From Congeria kusceri (lineage: Eukaryota > Mollusca > Bivalvia > Myida > Dreissenidae), in NCBI GenBank assembly GCA_027627225.1, contig CM051033.1, positions 10,537,558-10,601,557 on the forward strand: a stretch of DNA of 64,000 bases. Reading direction: 5' to 3'. This document shows, in pieces, positions 46,050-58,339 of this stretch (positions are counted from its first letter, which is position 1; each line of letters starts with the position of its first letter). A program made the translations under genes and the position numbers. The notes below the pieces were generated by a model. The model worked only from the letters and a program-made list of their open reading frames with translations. It was not told the DNA's origin and did no database searches.

Positions 46050-46325
46050 ACAAATCCAGTTAAACGCATTGATCTTGTACCACGAACAGGTCAGAACACA
46101 AACGTAATTCACTTTTAGACAAAACGTCGATAATCACAGGAAATAACGTCACAAAATGATACAGAACATGATAACACGTTTCGTGTTGTGAAGGTCAAGT
46201 TCAATCCAATGAAAATATAGCGTTTCGCTATTGTTGCTCTTTAAGCATATCAATTGTATAATATTTAAAAATGATCTCGTTTGCATGAAGGTTACTTATT
46301 TTGTATGCATTATACATTGATTAAT
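46050..46325 (+). repeat. Diverged duplication, copy 2 (partner 17590-17915)
   Basis: Collinear with 17590-17915 as described there (GGTCAGAACACAAA, then CGTCGATAATCACAGGAAAT, then CATGATAACACG). No mariner remnant follows this copy. Confidence 0.45.
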
Positions 46326-46794
46326 GCCCATATATCAGAAATATTCTTGGCAATATTAGTAGGGACATGCTTATTTTTGAAGGCAAATAAATACATTCGG
46401 TTTTAAAATTGTCGCCACATTTAAATGTAGTTTACATATTTCGTAGTAATAGTGTCAACATAAAAATGTCAAAACATGCAGAATGTTAGAAAGAAGTTGG
46501 AGAAACACAATACTGCTCTAACGTTTTATTGATGGCAAATTGTTGATAACAATTTCTTAAGTACATAAGTTAGATAGACTAAACCGAGGTGGTACCAATA
46601 AACGTATTTGTGGTTTGTTTCGTCCGCTCCTTGTTTACAATATAAATTAACATATTTATATAAAATAAAATAGCATAAAGCAATTGAATTGCGTGTCATT
46701 ATTTATATATTTATTGAACTTTAGTAGTGTTACATCATGCATACCCTATTTCCAAGCTGAATATTGTACTTAGTATCAAAGGGTCGCTTATTGA

Positions 46795-46980
46795 GGTCGT
46801 GGTGGCGTAGTGGATATGGTGTCCGCCTTGCGATCGGGAGGTTCCGGGTTCGATTCCCACTCTGGGAGCGTTCTCAAGATCTCCCCCAAAGACATCAAGT
46901 ACTGGTTCTACCCAGGAAACGGACACGAGAGTGTCTCAATAAGCCTTAGGCTTTCGATGCAATCGAGCTAAAATAAACGG
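46795..46980 (+). mobile_element. tRNA-derived SINE, copy 2
   Basis: The same element as at 33788: box A-like TGGCGTAGTGG at 46803-46813 and box B GGTTCGATTCC at 46847-46857, then the same body and A-rich end. It is present because the surrounding block is duplicated. It does not represent an independent insertion. Confidence 0.85.
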
Positions 46981-47990
46981 GTTTAAACTAAACTTTGGTC
47001 GCTAAATAATAAGGTTTATGCAACAGCTTTTCAAATATTCTGATGAACAATGGTGCAGTTCGCCAGTATTTACAAAACAAGCTATATTTATTTGAGCTTA
47101 TTTATTATGATGCTGTTTATGTAACTATGAACTGCAATTGTTCAAGTTATATCGATAAACGTTCTGTTCTGTTCTGCTCTGTTCAGCCATTAAAACTGCC
47201 TCAAAGGATTTGAATTGATAACGTAATTTAAAATAATGTATACAGTATGGACCAACCAGAAATCTGGAATGACACAAGTATGTCAGATTTAGTCTATATA
47301 TCTTAGAGAAGAAATAATATTACCATTAAAAAAATGATTAGTCAACAGTGACATGCTAAATAAATCCTTCGTCAATGTTTGTACATTTTTACATTTATAA
47401 AAGTTTCAAATTGCAGCTAAAATCATGAAATTTTACTTGCCTGAATCCATTTCTTGTACTAATCTGTCATAAATGTCCGGTTTTTACAAATGATTAGAAA
47501 AGCCTTGCGCAGTAGCCATTTTGTAACACTTTTTAATTGAGAAGCTCTGTTATCAGATGCGAACAATGTTTTGCATGTAATGGTGGTAAATCTTTCATTT
47601 TTCCTACACTCACCACATGCCTTACAAAGAAAAGAATATACGGTTACTGTTGAATGAAGATAAGGTTACTTAGCATGGCTAAGAAATCTTAAACCACGAG
47701 CCTGGGTAAGTGGCTCAAACTTTCGAGTTCAGCAAATAAACTTATCTGTATTCGGCACTTACCTTGTATTGTATACGGCACTTACCTAGTATTATATTTA
47801 TCCCACCATCTTATGTCTTTATTTTTTTTTGAAATAAATTAGAAGAAAACATATTAAATAACATGAAAAAATGTCACAAACTGACGACACGAAAATCAAC
47901 AAAATACCAGCATTAATCTGCGCATGTTTGCTTTATCCAAAATGAAATAAGGAATGATTTGTCAATGCATGCACAATGATGAGATAAAAT

Positions 47991-48064
47991 GAGGCGCGTC
48001 GTGGGAAAACCGGACTAAATGCATGTGCGTAAAGTGTCGTCCCGGATTAGTCCCGGATATGAAT
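47991..48064 (+). mobile_element. Partial palindromic element (CCGGACTTAA family)
   Basis: Duplicate of the piece at 35255-35328: GCGCGTCGTGGGAAAACCGG, then ATGCATGTGCGTAAAGTG. Confidence 0.75.
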
Positions 48065-48474
48065 GCGTTCTCGATACTTTCTGCGTAGCGCCTAGCCTAA
48101 ATTTAGTATTACCAACACTCTGGTTAGGATAAGCGGTAGAAACTCGATAAACTAATAAAGAATAACAGGTTAGTGGGGCACGTATATGTTATCAATTAAT
48201 TTGCTGTTTTGACTACAGCAGACCGACCATTCCTGCTGTGAATTATAATATTTCATACTAGTGCAACATACAATGTACCAATGGTGTATCAATCAATACA
48301 GGTCAAGTATAAATCAATTGTTCTGTAATAAATACCACTGATTAATATTTAATTTTTTCACAATACAGAATATGTCAGATCAATGGGCTGTCCAATAAAT
48401 ATTTTACAGTGCAATAGTTTATCATTGTGACACAAGCAACATTTCAATGTTCAATAATGATACAATATAAATAT

Positions 48475-48620
48475 GAAGCGCGTCGTGGGACAACCGGACT
48501 TAATGCATGTGCGTAAAGTGCCGTCCCGGATTAGCCTGTGCAGTGGATTTATGATTAGAAGAGACTTCCTTGAAACAGAAAATACCATAAAAGCGGAAAG
48601 TGCCGTCCCGGATTAGAACG
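48475..48620 (+). mobile_element. Partial palindromic element (CCGGACTTAA family)
   Basis: Duplicate of the piece at 35739-35883, with the same missing end. Confidence 0.8.
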
Positions 48621-49058
48621 GTATCACGGATATCTTATATTGGGACCTCGCTTGGGATTGCATATGGGGTGGGTGTTACTAAAAATAGAAAAACGGTTTC
48701 CGATCAATATTTTGAGAACGCATTGAGATATTTTAATAAACTTAATACACAGATACTTTTTATCGAGACCTTGCTTGGGATTGCATATGGGGTGGGTCAA
48801 GGTCACTGTTACTAAAGTAGGAAAACACCCGTCATTATATATTTAAAATATTTTGGTACAAATACCAGGCCCTGATTTCTCAAAACAAGTTAAGGTTGAT
48901 TTTCGGGTTCAATATGAGCTTGAGCCAGATATTTCAGGATCAGGCTCAAAAATGGCATTCATTAAAATCTGTAAAATATGTAAAAAAACGTTGTCAGTTT
49001 GTCATGTATATGTGACAATGACAAAGACATAATATGTGACAATGACTAAGATATATTT

Positions 49059-49545
49059 GAGACGTTGGCAAATGTATATTAATGCGACACTAACTAACGT
49101 TCAATATATATACACGCAGCTCGGTGCAATTAAATACTTTCACGTTCTCAAGTGGTAATTATAATCCCAAATTACTCAGCAAACACTGCTGCTGACAGTA
49201 ACAAAGCACGAAAAACACAAAGACATGTTTACATATTTTATTCACACATTTCAATTGCTGTTAAAACTGTTTCTATGTCATTCGCAATTACGCTCACTGT
49301 TTGTCATACCGGTATTGAATATCGACAACGGCCCATTCCAGACCGCAATATAGCAGTATTTAGTATTCTATGAAAACAAATTTGCTTCAATCGCGCATAT
49401 TTACAATGGGATGTTTGCAAATTAGGTTCTAAAATAGCGTTGTGTCAATTAAAAAGTTCGCGTTATACACGGTCACTTACGATATTCAATATAAACTATT
49501 TTTGAGAATCTGCTCAGCTGAGCTAGAAGACCAAGAACAGTATAT
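49059..49545. other. No gene seen
   Basis: AT-rich sequence between the 2.59-kb block and the degenerate minisatellite. A 73-codon plus frame has no recognisable motif. Confidence 0.5.
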
Positions 49546-50185
49546 CAAACTGGCCCCTGAATTACCAACAAAGTGTTAAAACATTTACTGGAATAAGTAT
49601 AGCCATTAGAATTTACTAGTTTTGCAAACTGCCCCCTGGATGACTAAGCATGTGATACAATTAACTAGATTTGTAAAATGGGCCCTGGATGACCAACCAA
49701 TTGATACAATTAACTAGTTTTGTAAACTGGCTCCTGGGTGACTAAGTAAATGATACAATTTACTATTTTTATAAACTGGCTCCTGGATGACTAACCAAGT
49801 GATACAATTAACTAGTTTTGCAAACTGGTCCCTGGATGACTAACTAAGCGATACACGTAACTAGATTTGCAAACTGACCCCTGTATGACAGACCTAGTGA
49901 TACAATAACTAATGTGTAAACTAGCCCCACGATGACTAACCAAGTGAAACAATTTACAAGTTTGCAAACTGGCCCGTTGTTAAATAACCAAGTGTTACAT
50001 TTAACTGAATTTGAAAATTGACCCCTGGATGACTAGGCAAGTTCCACCATTTGCTAGTTTTGTAAACTGGTCCCTGGATATCAAGTGTTACAATTTACTA
50101 GTTTTGTAAACTGGCCTTTGGATGTCTACCAAAGTTAAATACTTTATTCGATTTGTAAACTGGCCCCTGAATGACAAGTCAGCTC
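49546..50185 (+). repeat. Old degenerate minisatellite, about 55-bp unit, roughly 12 units
   Basis: Recurring words in fixed order: AAACTGGCCCCTGGATGACT, then AACCAAGTGATACAATTAAC, then TAGTTTTG or a close variant. Clear units start near 49624, 49678, 49733, 49787, 49841, 49955 and 50070. Divergence between units is much higher than in the other arrays of this window, so this one is ancient and no longer homogenised. Confidence 0.85.
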
Positions 50186-50352
50186 ACTTGAGGGTCAGCA
50201 CAGACCACCTTGATGTTTTTGTTCTTGTCCTTCAACTATATTCCAACTCCTGCAATGAGGAACACAAATTGCTGTTAAATACAAACCTTTAGAAGATATC
50301 TGAAATCTGGATTTTAATCAAATAACATGCATTACAATAGCTCTTTAAAATG
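50186..50352. other. Short spacer, nothing seen
   Basis: Unique-looking AT-rich sequence between the degenerate minisatellite and the palindromic element. Confidence 0.5.
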
Positions 50353-50567
50353 GGATGTGTTGTAGGAAAACCAGGCTTAATGCAGATGCGTAAAATGTCG
50401 TCTTGGACGTCACTTCCGCTTGTATGATATTTTCTGTTTCAAGGAAGTCTATTCTAAACATAAATCCACTGTAGGCGGAAAGTGTCGTACCGGATTAGCC
50501 TGTGCGGACTGCACAGTAAGACACTTTATGCACATGCATTAAGCCCGGTTTTCCCATGACACGCCTG
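50353..50567. mobile_element. Complete palindromic MITE (CCGGACTTAA family)
   Basis: The left arm (GTAGGAAAACCAGGCTTAAT, GCAGATGCGTAAAATG) and right arm (CACTTTATGCACATGCATTA, AGCCCGGTTTTCCCATGACA, CGCCT) are reverse complements. The interior carries ATATTTTCTGTTTCAAGGAA, then GTCTATTCTAAACATAAATC, then CGGAAAGTGTCGTACCGGAT. No coding capacity. Mobilised in trans if at all. I remember this family as abundant in heterodont bivalves, which I cannot confirm here. Confidence 0.85.
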
Positions 50568-51384
50568 AAATATTTTGAAATTTTTTAGTTTGGCCTTTTT
50601 CAATACTGTTTCAAATGATGTTATTTATGCAACAGATCCATGACTCAAAGCATAACTCTAAGGTTTCAGTTTAAATTTGGCCCATTATCAATACCAACCG
50701 AGATTTTGTGGTCATACACAAACTGTGACATCAGTCAATGTGTATTTAATGTCGTTAGACGAATGACCCCAAAATTTTCAAATGTCCACGAAAAAATCCC
50801 AAACACGTGGGTCAAACTGACCCTCATTTTCAGCATTCAAGGGAAAACCCTGAAATTGCATATACATAATTATTAAATTACTGTTTTTCATTACAAAATA
50901 TCAAATAAAAGTAGTTCGATACATTCATTTCATGATTCATTTCTGTGAGCTAGTCTCTGTGACACATGCAACGATTATAAATATCTCTTTGGGTTTTGTG
51001 GGACACCCACAGTGCATAGAATGAGGAATTTTCATCTTGTTTTATTCAAAAGGATGAACTTTGAAAATTACCAAGAAGTGATAAAGTACTGTTTTTTGTT
51101 GTAATTAATTTTTTATATAATCATTTATAACATTTTTAAACTACTTCAATTTTACTTTCAAGTCTCTATACAGGTAACATATTAAAACTGGTTTTGTAAA
51201 TGGCTGGGGAAATTTTCAGTATCTTCAGAGGGATAATTAGCAAATATAGTTTTTGTTGCGTGAAGCTGGCTGAGGGCCCTGTCTATTGGCTGATAAGCCC
51301 AGCCTACCCGCCAGGGTTTCTCAAGTCCCCGTTCCAAACACGACAGCGGTCACCTTCCATTTTGCAACAAAGAAAGGCCATTTG
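50568..51384. other. No gene seen
   Basis: AT-rich sequence. The 78-codon plus frame at 50640-50876 and the 61-codon frame at 51200-51385 have no recognisable domain. Confidence 0.5.
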
Positions 51385-51561
51385 ATACGCGTCGTGGGAA
51401 AACCGGACTTAATGCGTGTGCGTAAATGCCGTCCCGGATTAGCCTGTGCAGTCCGCACCGGCTAATCCGGGACGGCACTTTTCGCCACCAGTGGATTTAT
51501 GTTTAGAAGAGACTTCCTTGAAACAGAAAATACCATAAAAGCGGAAAGTGCCGTCCCGGAT
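51385..51561. mobile_element. Palindromic MITE (CCGGACTTAA family), one end missing
   Basis: ACGCGTCGTGGGAAAACCGG, then GTAAATGCCGTCCCGGATTA. A short inner palindrome follows, in which GCCTGTGCAGTCCGCACCGG is followed by CTAATCCGGGACGGCACTTT. The interior then runs to AAGCGGAAAGTGCCGTCCCG and stops without the closing arm. Confidence 0.85.
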
Positions 51562-52154
51562 ATTTAATAAGTTCGGCTATGACTGTATGATTAATTATAC
51601 AGATGCCTGATGACAAGTAATTAATGACATATGTATTAATTTTAACCTTAGCTTTATCATCTACTAATAACGCCGAAGGCATTGTAATGTATATGAGTTA
51701 CACACATCCTCCTGATTCGTATGTATATTCAGTTATGCACATTATTGCTGATTTGAATAAAGCAATAAATAACCACGGGCAGTTCTTATAACAAGCAGTC
51801 ATCCTTCGTTTAGATAGCTATAAAAAAAATAAAGAAAGAAACTGTCTCCTTCGTTTACCTGTTTCTATAGAAGTACCAGTTTAAACTTAGTTTTCCTGAC
51901 CGGATATTCTACATCACCACCTCATAAACATGTAAAACTGTGTTTGTAAGACTTATCGACATGCATTGCTTGTATGGATTACACTCCGGTTGAGAGAAGT
52001 TGTGCGACATTATATTAATTGAATATATCAATTTTGTTTGATTACTTGTCCGTATAATTTCACTGTTAACATCCAATCATTTTTAAGCTCGATCATAATA
52101 TATGATAATGCCTATATATTTCTTTTTTTCTCCAGAAATCTGTTACAAACGTAA
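51562..52154. other. No gene seen
   Basis: AT-rich sequence with no supported feature. Confidence 0.5.
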
Positions 52155-52464
52155 AGCCTCGGCCACAACCCAATGCGGTCGCCGCAGACCGCAGACCAAA
52201 CGCACGATTTTGAGACCGCAAGACACGTCTGCTGCTCATTTTCAGTTTCAGCAGACCGCAGCTTTGTATGCAAACTGACGTGCGACTGTCCTACGGTGAC
52301 TCTACTGTCACCGTGCGACTGTGAAATAATTATAATTTCGACGCACGACCAATGCATAGTTAAAGTCATTGACATAAATCATAAATCATTGACATAAAGT
52401 CATTGACATAAATCTTTCCGCAAGCTCGCCGTAAGGTCGCCGCAACCCGGTTGTGACCGAGGCT
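52155..52464. mobile_element. GC-rich foldback MITE, 310 bp
   Basis: The ends AGCCTCGGCCACAACCCAAT, then GCGGTCGCC, and GGTCGCCGCAACCCGGTTGT, then GACCGAGGCT, are imperfect reverse complements of about 30 bp. The interior has an extra hairpin (CGGTGAC / GTCACCG near 52295-52313), repeated GCAGACCGCAG words, and three copies of TCATTGACATAAA near 52367-52410. It stands out from the AT-rich surroundings. The 74- and 87-codon frames crossing it are by-products. Confidence 0.75.
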
Positions 52465-52989
52465 TAACAATAAGCCTGTGTATTTGTATCACGGTTAGTT
52501 TGACACTTTGTTAATCGTGTTAACCATAATTATACTGAGCTAGCGAGCATATTTGAATAACTTAATCGAAGGCTATTTAAGAAGCTGGTCATACTAGCTA
52601 ACTGTGTATGTTTTACCAGTAGAGAACCTGGTGTAAGTATAGGTCTTACATCAATCGAACATAGGTCTTTCTGTCATAGCAATTGTTTCAACACATTTTG
52701 AATTGTTGATTGTGCTTCACAACTAAATGCCATATATTTGTCATGGCTGTTATTTTCTGCTATTTGTTTACTACACCGTGTTTGCTTTTATTATAATACT
52801 GGTTAAATAAGTGACCGTAGTATACTAGTTAACTATATACTGCATGTGTAGTGCATACTTATTACCGGTAATATGTATTTTCTGAAGCAACTACGGTGCA
52901 CACATCAATACAATTATCACTAACAGTACATTTCATAGATAGACATTCTGCCATTTCTTGTTTTGTTGTTTTACATTCGGGATTATTTA
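52465..52989. other. No gene seen
   Basis: AT-rich sequence without a supported feature. Confidence 0.5.
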
Positions 52990-55565
52990 TGTCAATTTAA
53001 TTTTCATTTTCAGAAAACAACATCTGTAATTGTGTAGATATTGCGTTTCAAACTATTGCATTATTGTAATTGAGGAAATTGTCTGCCACATTCCATAACT
53101 GATTGCAGTAAGTGAATGTTCTCACAAATCATTTTGATTGTAAGTATGTATGGTGCACACTTATCAGCAATACTAGTGAACAAGTTGAATATTATGCATA
53201 GTATTCATTTATCATTATGTGAATTTCCTTTAATTACTACTTCCTTTCTTATACAACATTTAATATTAAACATAAATACTATACAAACTATAGGTTTAAT
53301 GTTTTTGTAGGGCCAATTTGGGGCCGAATGTCGGCCCCATTCCCCTGTGTAAAAAGTATATATTTTTCCCCTATATTGACCCTTAAATTTCCTACAACAT
53401 GTACGCTCCATTTTAAAAAAAAAATTGACCAAAATCGGACACAATTTGGCTAAGATACTGAGGTTTTTTAAACAATCCCAGCAATTTTTCATCACACTAA
53501 GTTAATCTAAGTTATCATTTGTAGAAAAACAATTCATTAATGTTTTATAACAATGTAGTACATAAACATGTTATAATGTTTTTCTAAAAACAAAATCCCC
53601 TTTTTGCCGTGAAACTCCCCATAAGAAGGGCCCCGCCACCTTTCCCCGAAAGGTTAAAAAAAACACTAAGTTTTAAAGCATGCATATCAATTATCTGTAT
53701 CCGGTATATAACCATTTAGGAGATAATTAAATAACACAGGAGAAACACAGCATCTGTAATTACAGGGAATATTTGTAGTATATAATGAAACATATGAATA
53801 CAATCCAGTTGACAGTCTGTGGTCCAAATACTGGATCAAGTAACAGCAGGACTGTATTTCTCATGAGTTACAAGGCAGAGTTCAAATTTTGGACTGAGCG
53901 ACCAGTCAACCTTTCCGTGAGCAGCAATTAATTGTACGATTTTTCGTTTTAATTCGTATTGAAAGCATTGACAAAAATGTAAAATTATTAAATTTTCAAC
54001 ACGCATATAGTTATTAAAGCATACTCATTTGTACTCAGCGGCTTTAATATGTAAGTGTTTGTAAAATAAAATATAATAAACGCTCCTCCCATAAACTTCC
54101 GGTACAAATCATCACATATAGCGGCGCCAATTGACTTTACGACTGACCGATGATTGAAAGGTCCATTAACCAATCAGATCGCAGCACTGATAAGCATGGG
54201 CTTCATCCGCCATTTTGTCTGTCATACTGACCAACAAGTCTGACATTTCACTAATTGTTATGTTTTTAGTCTTGTTTTGGTGGCGCGTAACCTTTGGAAA
54301 AAGTTATAGTGAAAGTCCGTTCAGTTCTGCGAAATTTCCTAATTCTTAAAGTTGCATGTGCATATGCGTAATGATGACGTAGACATAGTTTACACAGTCA
54401 CACATTTAAACGCACAAGGCAACATTCAAGATGAGTACATTCGTAGATCTGCCTTAAATTGTCAAACTAACGAAACTGTACTTTGAAAGAGTGTTCAGAA
54501 AGGGATTACTCATACGTGCAAAGTGTTTTCTATATTAATTTTGTTATGTACCAATTTATCACCAAAATTGGATTTAAAGTTCACAATTTTCGGGAGCATC
54601 TTCGATGGTTTCTGCTCACTCTATGAAGTCCACTTAAACATCAAGACTAACCAAAGAAGAGTTGAATCTTGGCCGAACGTTCGTTTATGTGCCGATCGAG
54701 CACAAAACGACCAACAAAGCCTCGAAAAGTGGCAGTAATGTGTACGAATAACGTTCGGAAACTAACCGCAAACCAACCATCAAAACAAAATTGCGCCCGA
54801 AGAAAGTTCAAGAACTGCTTCAATACTGAAATGTGATAACTAGATGTAAATACTTATTAAACACACAGCAAAATATTAATATATGTTTAATGAAAAATTT
54901 ATATTTAATATATGAGTGCAAAATGGAATTGTTTTGCAGTTACAGATTCATCAAAGACAGAAATAAAATGTAAATAAAGGGAGACTACAGTATGTGTGCT
55001 TAACAACATGGAACAAGCAAAAGTACCGACTTAATGTATGAGGTATAAATAAAAAAGTAAGGACAAATACATATTTAGGGTGGTAAAATACGGTATGGAC
55101 CAAGAGTATCACCTCCAGTGCCTTGTGGGTTAAACGTATAACCACAGACATCGTCTGTTAGTCCTCTTGGGATTCTTTAAAATGTATATGTATCTGAAAA
55201 AACACACACACACATTTATAATGTAATTTAATAAATTTTATTGTTAACATTTGCAGAAAGCTTTTTGTTAGACGCGTCTTTTATCGACAGTGCGACTATT
55301 TTAATATTAGACATTTTGACACAACTTTAAGTTAGATCTACCCGTGATTTTAATGATTTCCTCAGCGGTCATGCTACATTTTTCAATGTAAGAGGCTGAC
55401 ACAAAAAGCCTTTGCATTGTACTTAAAATACGTAATTCAAGAGCCTACCGGTATTGGCTAGCGTAAAAATCATGACGCCATATGGTTGTTTTTTTAAGGT
55501 TATAAGCCTAATAGTCTCCCTTGCAATCGGTTAACTCAGCTCTGTCGTAACGTCAATAAACCTTG
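52990..55565 (+). repeat. Old dispersed duplication, copy 2 (partner 1625-3440)
   Basis: Homologous to 1625-3440 in the same orientation. The first part (52990-53290; TAATTGAGGAAATTGTCTGC near 53068) and the second part (54140-55565; CCAATCAGATCGCAGCACTG at 54169) are separated by about 850 bp absent from copy 1. That extra segment contains GGGCCAATTTGGGGCCGAAT and GGGCCCCGCCACCTTTCCCC stretches and the dispersed repeat at 53680-53810, so it is probably inserted mobile DNA. No conserved coding frame was found between the copies. Confidence 0.7.
53680..53810 (+). repeat. Dispersed repeat, relative of 30930-31080
   Basis: AAAGCATGCATATCAATTAT, then GGAGATAATTAAATAACACA, aligns with 30940-31010. 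It lies within the extra segment of the 53-55.6 kb duplication. Confidence 0.6.
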
Positions 55566-56732
55566 ATGTATCGAGCATTGTGGACGCTAGCGATCTATGT
55601 GGAAAACATAGTTTATAACGAATCAGACCACCCGTGAATCAAATGCTGATGCTTTTTGGTAAGCAAGGTTGATGGCCAATATCCTGGAACTAAAACAAAC
55701 CGAGACACACTAGTGCCTATATGTAATCTGGCTTATTAAGTAACTGTGTAATTAATTGGACACAGAAATCGTGCAAATAGGATAACATTATTTTCAACTA
55801 CTATGATGTCGCAAAAATTGCCTAATCATAAGATAATCCACACAAACAAGTCGATGAGCATTACTGTTATGTTCTAGACAAACACTTTATACATGCATAT
55901 TATTAACTGTTCACTATACGGTCAGATACATGAGCCTTTAACAACGTATCATGCAGAAGAAGGACCCTTCATACATTATATCATATTTCAATATGTTAAC
56001 ACAATTGATATGCTTCACACTGAAACGCGATATTTTCCTTTGGTTGAACTTGACCTGTATAACACAAAATGTTATATCATACTCCTTCCCTGTGAGTATT
56101 GACATGTTGTCTTAAGTGGTTTAACGTTTGTGTGCCGACTTGTTCTTAGAACAAAACGAATGCGTTTATCTACTCTGCATTAATGCTATGTTCACATTTT
56201 ACCTGTTTTATAAAGTTTCAATCAAATCCCTTTCATGTTATCTTTTCGAATTATAATCCGCACAATAACCTTAACATTGCAGATGGGAATAAAGGATAAA
56301 CGGATGGCAATTACTTTATGTCGGATTCCCCAAGGTACGCTCGGAGGCATACCACAAAAGTCGACGTAAATACGATGAAACATGCAACAATAATGTTTAA
56401 GACTTATACATTTTGTCCAAAAGGCATTCATATTGGAAAAAAATAGGGGCCAGTTACCTGAACATACCTATGTCGTCAGTGTACTTACATTTTACATTTT
56501 ATATTTCGCACTTTGCTGTTGATAGGTTTTTCCAGCTAGATCTAATACAATATGATGATGTAAACAGCCAACGGACAAATTGCAAATGTTGTATTTTGTA
56601 ACGTATGGTATTTGTAACAAAGGAATTGTAAGTTAACAACTAAATGATTGCTTGTATCCATCCTATTTGATATTTTAAGCAATTTACATGTTGTGGCACA
56701 TAATTAAGTCTGCCTAACATATAATGCATATC
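55566..56732. other. No gene seen
   Basis: AT-rich sequence. Frames of 62-69 codons at 55893-56102, 56222-56431 and 56413-56601 have no recognisable domain. Confidence 0.5.
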
Positions 56733-56962
56733 AGGAGTGTCTTGGGAAACCCGGGCTTAATGCATATGCGTAAAGTGTTGTCCCGGACTAGTTGTGCAGT
56801 CCGCACAGTCTGATCCGGAACGACACTTTCCGCATTTATGGTATTTTTTGTTTTAAGGAAGTCTCTTCTAAAAATAGATCCACTGTAGGCGGAAAGTGTC
56901 GTCCCGGATACGCCTGTGCGGACTGCACATTAATTCAACCCGATGTTTCCACGGTACGCCTC
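56733..56962. mobile_element. Palindromic MITE (CCGGACTTAA family), diverged
   Basis: The left arm AGGAGTGTCTTGGGAAACCC, then GGGCTTAATGCATATGCGTA, and the right arm TTAATTCAACCCGATGTTTC, then CACGGTACGCCT, are imperfect inverted repeats. The interior has two GTCCGCACAG / CTGTGCGGAC-type palindromes and CGGAAAGTGTCGTCCCGGAT. It is older than the copy at 50353. Confidence 0.85.
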
Positions 56963-57005
56963 ATATACGGTTATTTTTTTCTACAATAAACGAAATTAAC
57001 TACTG

Positions 57006-57119
57006 ATGGTGAGCCAATCCTGAACTATGCCCGTCTTGTCGTCTTCTATAGTTAACCTGACAATGGTGAGCCAATCCTGAACTATGCCCGTCTTGTCGTC
57101 TTCTGTAGTTAACCTGACA
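57006..57119 (+). repeat. 57-bp tandem duplication
   Basis: Two units starting ATGGTGAGCCAATCCTGAAC at 57006 and 57063, differing at one base (CTTCTATAG against CTTCTGTAG). Recent. Confidence 0.96.
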
Positions 57120-58253
57120 ATTGACAGATGCTTATACAGATACCTGCTTGGCCTATTTCACCTGGCAATTGATAGGTGCAATACAATGCTCAACTATATG
57201 TAGATGATACTATAACTATATGCTCATATGTGCATTTACTGTGTATACGTGACTACGTCGCTGTTTTGTCAAATTATTACAAAATGATAATATTGTAGAC
57301 CGCCAAAGGACAAACAATATTGATCAATGCTATACAATAATTGATAATGTTGTATTTTCTATCTTATATTAATTGTAATAATCACATGTGTAAATTGTAA
57401 GTGGTACGTTCAACTGTTTGTTTGCTGAATTCCTACTGTATATTGTTAGCAACGTTACGGTAGTAATTGCGTGTGCCGAACATAATTATAATACACGTAT
57501 AGTCATGCATCACTCAAAATAAACTACGGTGAACCGTTCCTCGACTTTCAATGCTCAACTATATTTTGATAATAATTCAACTCTCGGGATGCTGGTAATT
57601 GTTTCTGGGAACGGCTAATTCTTAGTTATGGCTTTCATTCAAATGATGTTCACACCAGAATATGTATGTATAAAACACGATTTACTGGCGACAAGAACAC
57701 CAAAATAATGAATGTATTTAGTCCCTGTTCCTAAAAGCAGAAGAGTTGATGAACTTTCGGTTAGAACATATTTGGAGTAAAACGCTGTAAATGATTTGTC
57801 TATCAATTCTTATTATGTGTATTTTTAGTGTCAATACATCAGTATAATGTCAATATATTGATATATAAATACAGTATATGCACGTATTTTCTCTCCTTCT
57901 AGAATATAACAACATTCTGCGTGAGCATGCGTGCATTATTAGCAGATAATTGCATATGCAATGTGTTGTTTGTTGGTCTCCTATTAGAAGTGTTGCTATT
58001 GCTAATTGTTGTTTTCTTCTGACGGTTCTACCACTGTCGCTGTTGTTATTTTTACGACAAAATTTGCAATATTTTGAAGGGTTTCCGTCCCACTACTTTA
58101 CTATAATACTAAACAGACATCAATAGGTGTATTCGCAAACGGCAAACCCAGGCATATTGTACACGTTTATTACAACAGAATGTTAAGATGTATCATCGAT
58201 TATGTATATATTTCAGGTTATGCTAGTTGTATCTGCTTTTCGCTGACTGCCGG
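57120..58253. other. No gene seen
   Basis: AT-rich sequence with no supported feature. Confidence 0.5.
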
Positions 58254-58339
58254 CAATTGATACACAAAAGATAATCTGTTGTTGAATGACCCAGAGCAAT
58301 TGATACACACAAGATAATCAGTTGTTGAATGACCCAGTT
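58254..58339 (+). repeat. 43-bp tandem duplication
   Basis: Two units starting CAATTGATACACA at 58254 and 58297 and ending GTTGTTGAATGACCCAG, with two or three differences. Confidence 0.93.

Larger units (their letters stand above)
46467..49058 (+). repeat. 2.59-kb near-identical duplication, copy 2 (partner 33464-36323)
   Basis: It matches copy 1 from TGTCAAAACATGCAG to GACTAAGATATATTT. It carries one 23-bp unit (near 47763-47785) where copy 1 has thirteen, and a longer T run near 47822. The rest differs by scattered substitutions. The SINE and the two partial palindromic elements are shared, so they were present before the duplication. Confidence 0.93.
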
